Origin: Campylobacteraceae bacterium
GTDB lineage: Bacteria > Campylobacterota > Campylobacteria > Campylobacterales > Sulfurovaceae
Assembly (NCBI GenBank): GCA_026995985.1
Contig: JALWNF010000250.1
Location: 1 to 9,390 of the forward strand
Length of the DNA: 9,390 nucleotides
Direction: 5' to 3'
The translations under genes and the position numbers were made by a program. Positions 4,858 through 9,390 of the stretch are shown one piece after another. The notes beneath the pieces were generated by a model. The model saw only the letters and a program-made list of their open reading frames with translations, ran no database searches and was not told the DNA's origin. The first letter of the stretch is position 1. Each line of letters opens with the position of its first letter.

Positions 4858-7143
4858 CTATCTATTTAATGCTTTTACAATCTCATGAAAAATAGGTCGA
4901 GTTATCGCATAATGCCCAACTCTTTTTCCTATGCCATGTTCATTGTCAACCATAATAACAAAGCTATAATTTTTACCTTTTACTCTAATTGCCCCTGCTA
5001 CCCATTTGCTCTGTGTTAAAGTCTCTCCATTAACAGGCTTGTCTGTTGTACCACTCTTTATAAATAGAGTCTCAAAACCACCAATACTCTTAAAACTTCT
5101 TAACGTACCATGAAACTTTGGACTAATAGGTGCTTTTAGTACCGTTTTCATATATGTTTTTGTATTGGCATCAAACATCTCTCTTGTTTTTAGACTTATA
5201 GTTTTTAGATAGAGAGAACTCTCCTTTCCACCTTTTAAAAGTCTCTCATCTTTAATGATTTTGTACTTTAAAGATTTAGTAATATGAGCCTCTTTATAGC
5301 GTGAACCATTGTTGTATAGTAGATGTGTTAATTTATGAATAGCCTTTTGTAAATTAAATGGTGTACTGTTCGTCAATCCAAAACTTAGCTCATATTTCAA
5401 TGATGTGTTCTTATCGTGACTTAGATTAAAGCTATTGTAGATTTCTTGAAGTTTTTCATTTTCAATTCTATCTTCTACAATTTCAATACCTCTCTCATTT
5501 TTAATAACATATTTATCAAAAGCAGACCTCATAGGTAAGTTTTTAGAAGCTCCTAATACTGCTCTAGCACTATAGATATTGTTGTTACTATTTTTTTTAC
5601 ACTCTCCACCTCTGTTTCCATCTGAGTTATGAAGTCCGTGAAATGGTTCATTACAATAGTAGTAATTCCATCTATCCCCACGATTTCCTAAAGCAATAGT
5701 TTCAAATATTTTAGAGATACTTCCTATACGTCTTTTATAGCTTGTATTTCCTCTTTTATAGATATAGTTAATCTCTCCATCTTCATCAACAACACTAACC
5801 CATATATTTGCCTGTTTTTTATCATCTGTTGCATTACCATCTAAATCAACATAGAGACGAGAACCTAAACTATTTTCTATCTTTTTAAGAGCCTTATCTA
5901 TATCTTTTTTAAAAGTTATATTCTTAGGTATATCAACACTCATTTTTGCTTCTATAACAAGATGATTTGGATACTTTTCTCTATATCTATCCATCTCATA
6001 TCGTAAAATTGAAGTAGAAGTTCCTGCCCAATTCCAAATTCTACCATTTGGATTTCCAATCATTAGACGACCTTTTGTATCTTCCGATAACATGTCTTTA
6101 TAAAAAGCAAAAGGGACTCTTGGTTTATCTATACAACTCCAACTTTCAATATTTTTAGTAAGCTCTTGAACTTTCTTAGGATTATTTTTAAAATATCTTT
6201 TAATATCTCCTTTAGACCATTTTTTAATATATTTACATTTTTTATCATGTGCTTTACCATGAAAGTAGTAGGTAGATTTATACATCGTACTCAGTAAAAT
6301 CTGCTCTGTTTCAGTAAGATTTCTTGGTTTTTTACCAAAAACTATAGCAGAGGCACTCTCTATGCCATAAATAGTTCCTGCTGAAACTAAAGATGGTGAG
6401 TACATAGCAATCCAGCGTTTAAACTCCTCTCCATTATTGGTACGAAGATTATGATAGAAGATTTTAGCCTCATTTAATTCTTTCCATTTTCTCAATAAAA
6501 TATTTAAAAATTTTAATGGTGTTTGAGTATCAAAATACTCTTGACCATAGAAGTTTTTTACCAACTGTTGAGAGAGTGTGCTACCTCCTCTCCTTTCTGT
6601 AATAGCATTTGGAATACCTATAGGGTCAACACCATTAAAAGAGCGAGGATTTTTCCATATCCCCATTAATCCTGTCTTATCATTATTAAAATTTAGATTT
6701 TTATCTTCTCTAAACTTTAGAATATCCCAATATAACGTTGGAACACTCTCTACATAAAATATCCCTCTGTTTATATCTATATCTCTGTTCACCAAACCAC
6801 CAATCATATTGTCTGTTTTATCATAAATTTTAATAGCAATTCGTTTAAGATGACTCTTAAATATAGTCTCTTTCCATTTCTGTTGGTCAGGTTCACCTAC
6901 AATAGCATAAAGATATAGAAGTAATAAAAGCACTAAAGAGACTACTCCAACTGTAAATACTTTTACCAATGGATTTTTTTCGGACATAAAATAAAAGATA
7001 AACTTAGGTAGCCAATAAGGCATAGTAATCAACCAAATAAAAGGCAAAAAAGCCACCATCCACTCAGCATAGAATGGAGAGTATTTTAGTTGAAACAACC
7101 ATAATTTCTCTTCTAATAGACTCTTAATATGACTACTATACAT
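4858..7143 (-). CDS. Divergent class A penicillin-binding protein (GT51 glycosyltransferase + transpeptidase)
   Basis: Bifunctional PBPs polymerise glycan strands and cross-link peptidoglycan outside the inner membrane. This 761-aa protein has two hydrophobic stretches near the N-terminus (about 27-52 and 62-83); most class A PBPs have one. A GT51-like domain follows: RED at 145-147 could be the first catalytic Glu region, and RRGGSTLSQQLVKN (184-197) is the hallmark motif. YGIESASAIVFGKKPRNLTETE (259-280) matches the family's YGIEAAA..YFGK...LTLAE block. Where family members carry ExYLN, this protein reads AMYSP (246-250), so the second conserved Glu appears to be Ala. The transpeptidase motifs are all present: SISK (475-478), SKN (533-535) and KSGTTD (696-701). 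Between the domains, about 300-470 is an unrecognised linker. The start overlaps the previous gene by 8 bases; its GGAGGG Shine-Dalgarno lies in that gene's Gly-Gly codons. It may be a specialised, possibly regulated cell-wall enzyme rather than the housekeeping PBP1. Confidence 0.85.
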   Translation of the reverse strand: MYSSHIKSLLEEKLWLFQLKYSPFYAEWMVAFLPFIWLITMPYWLPKFIFYFMSEKNPLVKVFTVGVVSLVLLLLLYLYAIVGEPDQQKWKETIFKSHLKRIAIKIYDKTDNMIGGLVNRDIDINRGIFYVESVPTLYWDILKFREDKNLNFNNDKTGLMGIWKNPRSFNGVDPIGIPNAITERRGGSTLSQQLVKNFYGQEYFDTQTPLKFLNILLRKWKELNEAKIFYHNLRTNNGEEFKRWIAMYSPSLVSAGTIYGIESASAIVFGKKPRNLTETEQILLSTMYKSTYYFHGKAHDKKCKYIKKWSKGDIKRYFKNNPKKVQELTKNIESWSCIDKPRVPFAFYKDMLSEDTKGRLMIGNPNGRIWNWAGTSTSILRYEMDRYREKYPNHLVIEAKMSVDIPKNITFKKDIDKALKKIENSLGSRLYVDLDGNATDDKKQANIWVSVVDEDGEINYIYKRGNTSYKRRIGSISKIFETIALGNRGDRWNYYYCNEPFHGLHNSDGNRGGECKKNSNNNIYSARAVLGASKNLPMRSAFDKYVIKNERGIEIVEDRIENEKLQEIYNSFNLSHDKNTSLKYELSFGLTNSTPFNLQKAIHKLTHLLYNNGSRYKEAHITKSLKYKIIKDERLLKGGKESSLYLKTISLKTREMFDANTKTYMKTVLKAPISPKFHGTLRSFKSIGGFETLFIKSGTTDKPVNGETLTQSKWVAGAIRVKGKNYSFVIMVDNEHGIGKRVGHYAITRPIFHEIVKALNR

Positions 7144-8608
7144 AGTACCCTCCTGCTATAACATTTTGTAAAATAAACTGATTAAATCTCTTTTTGTCTA
7201 TCTTATAGACCCTAAAAGTACTATGAGGATAGCTCTCTTGTAGACGTTTACTAAAATATTTATTGAGACGATTTGCTTTTCTCTCATTTATATATAGTTT
7301 TGCTAATCTATGTTGTTGCATGTAGAGAACAAATAGTCTTAAATTTGCTATAGCTTCTTCATCTATATCATTTGGTACTGCTAAAAGATAAACATTACCC
7401 ATCTCTGCAAGAAATAGTTTTAGACTACCTAATACCTCATGAGAATATTTACCGTTCAAAATATCTTTTACAACCTCTAATGGAACTAAATCAACTTTTG
7501 GCTCTTTTGCATATAACGTAACAAGTAAAATAAGAAAATCAATTACAAAACCTGCTGATACAGCATATATGTCATCATAGGTTATATCTGTAGGTTTAGT
7601 AATCTTGTCGGCTTCTTTAATCTTATAGTTTGGATTAATAAGTGCTTTAAGTACCCCTGTTGTTCTACCAAAAAGTTTTTTAGTATCACTCATATCAAAA
7701 AAGGTTAATGTCTCAATAGGTTTCAACGCTCTTAATCTACTAAGAACTTTATTTGCCTCAATAGTAAAATCTCTATCTATACAAGATTCAACAGAGGTAG
7801 CACCTGTTTTTTTACTAACTACAGCTATATGATGACGATTAGAACCACTTCTTGCTATAAGCATCTTCTTTAAATCTCTTAAAGTCTGATTCTGAAAAAA
7901 TTTGATATTTATCTGTTTAATTCTAGCGTTAACCTCTTGATTAAACTTCTCAACATCTCCTTTTGGGTCAAAAGTTTCAAGATAGAGTGACACCTGTTTT
8001 ATCTCTCTATCTAACTGTTTGATTATTTTTTTAATATCTTCTGAGTAGCTCTTTGTATATTTTGCATCATTAGCTCTCAACCAAGTGTAAACCCCCTCTC
8101 CTGAACCAACTCTAGGGTCACAAGTTCTTCCGTAAACTCTCTCTTGATTAGACTTTATAGCAGAGTACTTAGAGAGGTCTGCTAAACTATCGCCCATAAC
8201 ACGAAATGACTCTTTTGCTTCTGAAAGACTCTCTTTTACTTTAGTTAACTGCAAGGCAGAGTTTCGTTTTGCATAATCTTCTGCTGAAAACTCTTCATAC
8301 CAATAAGAGAAACTAAAAGTAACACTTAGAGTCATAGTAATTAAATAGATAAGTAGCAATGCTATAGCTTTAATCCAATCTCTTCTAAAAATATCTCTAA
8401 TATAAAAAGCATTGATACTAAAAACAAGAGCAAACTGTAGCACTCCAACTAACAGTGCTATAAAGATTTTTAAGATATAATTGTACTCAGAGACTCCAGA
8501 TAGTTTTAAAAAACCTGTGTAGCTTGTATAAAAAGAGATTATAGAAAATAGAAATATCATAATCCCTAAACTTATCTTCTCTCTTCTATTTGTAATTTCC
8601 CTTTTCAT
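7136..8608 (-). CDS. Four-TM membrane protein with large periplasmic domain, unknown function
   Basis: I do not recognise a named family. The 490-aa protein has hydrophobic helices at about 13-35, 45-70, 79-103 and 347-367. By the positive-inside rule (KRE...RREK at the start, RDIFRRDWIK between helices 2 and 3) the N-terminus is cytoplasmic. Residues 104-346 would then be periplasmic and 368-490 cytoplasmic. The periplasmic part is helix-rich and probably coiled-coil (about 110-150 and 185-250). It has only two cysteines, Cys163 in RTCDPRVGSGEG and Cys276, which could form a disulfide. The cytoplasmic tail looks alpha/beta (strands NVYLLAVP, KLYIN, TFRVYKI alternating with helices), suggesting a ligand- or partner-binding module. 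The gene opens the envelope operon, with GGGGAG before its ATG, and overlaps the PBP-like gene by 8 bases. Tight coupling suggests it anchors, senses for or activates that enzyme. A general DUF4407-like membrane protein is one alternative. Confidence 0.65.
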   Translation of the reverse strand: MKREITNRREKISLGIMIFLFSIISFYTSYTGFLKLSGVSEYNYILKIFIALLVGVLQFALVFSINAFYIRDIFRRDWIKAIALLLIYLITMTLSVTFSFSYWYEEFSAEDYAKRNSALQLTKVKESLSEAKESFRVMGDSLADLSKYSAIKSNQERVYGRTCDPRVGSGEGVYTWLRANDAKYTKSYSEDIKKIIKQLDREIKQVSLYLETFDPKGDVEKFNQEVNARIKQINIKFFQNQTLRDLKKMLIARSGSNRHHIAVVSKKTGATSVESCIDRDFTIEANKVLSRLRALKPIETLTFFDMSDTKKLFGRTTGVLKALINPNYKIKEADKITKPTDITYDDIYAVSAGFVIDFLILLVTLYAKEPKVDLVPLEVVKDILNGKYSHEVLGSLKLFLAEMGNVYLLAVPNDIDEEAIANLRLFVLYMQQHRLAKLYINERKANRLNKYFSKRLQESYPHSTFRVYKIDKKRFNQFILQNVIAGGYYV

Positions 8609-8637
8609 CTTACGCTCCCCTATTTTTAAGATAGGCT

Positions 8638-8670
8638 ATTATGGCATATAGACAAGACAAAAAGTGTCTT
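8638..8670 (-). promoter_or_regulatory. Promoter/operator of the envelope operon
   Basis: On the minus strand a perfect 6-base dyad, AAGACA-CTTTT-TGTCTT (8670-8654), is followed 12 bases after its TGTC by CATAAT (8643-8638), a 5/6 match to the -10 hexamer. The ATG at 8608 lies about 23 bases after a predicted start site. The layout matches the CRISPR-operon promoter at 4043-4075 in dyad sequence, dyad spacing and distance to the -10. A further TGTC (8654-8651) sits directly downstream, possibly a third half-site. Confidence 0.6.
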
Positions 8671-8733
8671 ACAAAAGATAGTTTTAAATTTATAGATTAC
8701 TTTAATATAAAAATATTTTCTTTAGCATAGATA
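8671..8733. other. AT-rich spacer between HD gene and envelope promoter
   Basis: This short spacer is nearly all A and T and contains no ORF. It holds a weak palindrome, AATAT-AAAA-ATATT (8704-8717), with no GC pairs and no T-run, so I do not call a terminator. Whether transcription from the HD gene reads into the envelope operon cannot be told from the sequence. Confidence 0.4.
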
Positions 8734-9294
8734 TTATTTGTTATTTTTTATCCTCTCCAACATAGCCTGAGTATCTAACACAGACTCTCCCCTTGTCTCA
8801 CAAAACCTTCCAAAGTCATCACAAACAGAGAGTTCTACTAAATGCTTAAAAAGCTCATACTCTCCTTTAAACTTCTTATAGATTGCTTCAATATCACTCT
8901 CTTTATACAAATATGCATGTAAAGAGATAAGCTCTATGACTTCATCTGCCTCATCTCTACTTAACATACTCCTCTCTATCAAATCATCTACTAAAGGTTT
9001 TGCCATAGTTGCAGAGAGTTCTTCATGTCCAAAGAACTGAACATGACTGTTTAGAGGGTTAACTTTTCGTGATTGTGGTTTACCAATATCATGAAGTAGA
9101 GCTGCGACTTGTACTACTCTACTATAACCATTAAGCTGGGCTATTTTACAGACCAACATTGTATGCGACCAGCAATCCCCCTCTATATGATAAGGGTTCG
9201 TCTCACTATCATCAAAATTGTGATGACACGCTAAGAGTGCCTTTTTTAACTCAGGGTAATTTATCTGAAACCACTTTAGAAGCTCTATCATCAT
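8734..9294 (-). CDS. HD-domain phosphohydrolase-like protein
   Basis: This 186-aa soluble protein has the HD metal-binding pattern: His44 (CWSHTM), the His68-Asp69 pair in AALLHDIGKP, His90 (FFGHE) and Asp159 (LSVCDDFGRF). The HxxxxHDIGK...GHE style resembles the HD domain of bacterial tRNA nucleotidyltransferases and related stand-alone phosphohydrolases, but no nucleotidyltransferase head is present. The substrate is unknown: a nucleotide, cyclic nucleotide or RNA end is plausible. AAGGAG lies eight bases before the ATG at 9294, favouring it over the second Met immediately after. The start overlaps the stop of the upstream gene (ATGA), so those two form an operon separate from the envelope genes. 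An AAA/kinase-type partner upstream would fit known pairings, but too little of that gene is visible. Although the Cas10 here lacks an HD domain, this gene's position and style do not specifically support a role as its missing nuclease. Confidence 0.75.
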   Translation of the reverse strand: MMIELLKWFQINYPELKKALLACHHNFDDSETNPYHIEGDCWSHTMLVCKIAQLNGYSRVVQVAALLHDIGKPQSRKVNPLNSHVQFFGHEELSATMAKPLVDDLIERSMLSRDEADEVIELISLHAYLYKESDIEAIYKKFKGEYELFKHLVELSVCDDFGRFCETRGESVLDTQAMLERIKNNK

Positions 9295-9390
9295 ACTCTT
9301 ATCTCCTTTAGAACTTCATCAATATAGAGCCTCTCTACCTTTTGGATAATTTTCTTCAAGTCACTCTTAATATCTTCAAAATTGCTACGA
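9291..9390 (-). CDS. C-terminal end of an unidentified gene (5' part outside window)
   Basis: One minus-strand frame is open from the window edge for 32 codons, ending KVERLYIDEVLKEIRV and TGA at 9293-9291. The other two frames hit stops within this stretch. The TGA overlaps the HD gene start (ATGA), a typical operon junction, and AAGGAG for the HD gene lies within its last codons. The visible tail is charged and helical (KSDLKKIIQKVERLY). Nothing more can be said about its identity. Confidence 0.6.
   Translation of the reverse strand, partial: RSNFEDIKSDLKKIIQKVERLYIDEVLKEIRV

Noticed and set aside
7136..7505. CARF/SAVED-type ligand domain in the cytoplasmic tail of the 490-aa protein
   Set aside because: Only a generic alternation of strands and helices can be seen; no diagnostic motif supports a specific fold, so it is kept as a test and not as an annotation.
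8704..8717. AATAT-AAAA-ATATT palindrome as a terminator for the HD gene
   Set aside because: The stem has only A-T pairs and no T-run follows on the transcribed strand.
8734..9294. HD-domain protein as the missing HD nuclease of Cas10
   Set aside because: It lies in a different operon 6 kb away, resembles tRNA-nucleotidyltransferase-type HD domains, and has no shared promoter dyad. Proximity alone is not enough.
1..9390. CRISPR array, tRNA or rRNA genes
   Set aside because: The longest non-coding gaps are about 125 bases or less and contain no regularly spaced repeats, and I see no tRNA or rRNA signature.

Overview
The window is AT-rich and every supported gene lies on the minus strand, so it reads from right to left. 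Genes are tightly packed, with TAATG and ATGA start/stop overlaps and purine-rich Shine-Dalgarno sequences. Base composition, protein style and gene content suggest a Campylobacterota-type bacterium (Sulfurimonas/Sulfurovum-like). That placement is inference; there is no rRNA or marker gene to confirm it.

In transcription order, the right edge holds the last 32 codons of an unidentified gene. It overlaps a 186-aa HD-domain phosphohydrolase-like gene (9294-8734). A 125-base gap with a good promoter follows. Next comes a tight three-gene membrane/cell-envelope operon: a 490-aa four-TM protein with a large predicted periplasmic domain (8608-7136), a divergent class A penicillin-binding protein (7143-4858), and a membrane protein with a zinc-protease HExxH motif (4847-4110). 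After a second promoter region comes a CRISPR-Cas type III operon: a 46-aa basic protein, Cas6, an HD-less Cas10 with an intact GGDD cyclase motif, a short Csm3/Cas7-like RAMP, and Csx10 running off the left edge. HD-less Cas10 plus Csx10 is the combination expected of subtype III-D. No Cas1, Cas2, CRISPR array or recognisable cyclic-oligoadenylate effector is present in the window.

The most interesting signal is regulatory. The promoter in front of the envelope operon and the one in front of the CRISPR operon share the same layout: the dyad AAGACA-N5-TGTC, then exactly 12 bases, then a 5/6 match to the -10 hexamer. A third copy with the same spacing lies inside cas6, upstream of cas10. By eye, GACA occurs only about a dozen times on the plus strand, and three of these have TGTC at exactly +5. 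This suggests that one regulator controls the membrane/peptidoglycan cassette and the type III-D interference genes. The envelope operon may therefore be an undescribed partner of the CRISPR system, or both may belong to one stress regulon. No function is demonstrated here; the link rests on adjacency, shared orientation and the shared promoter motif.

A small REP-like hairpin repeat sits between cas6 and cas10.
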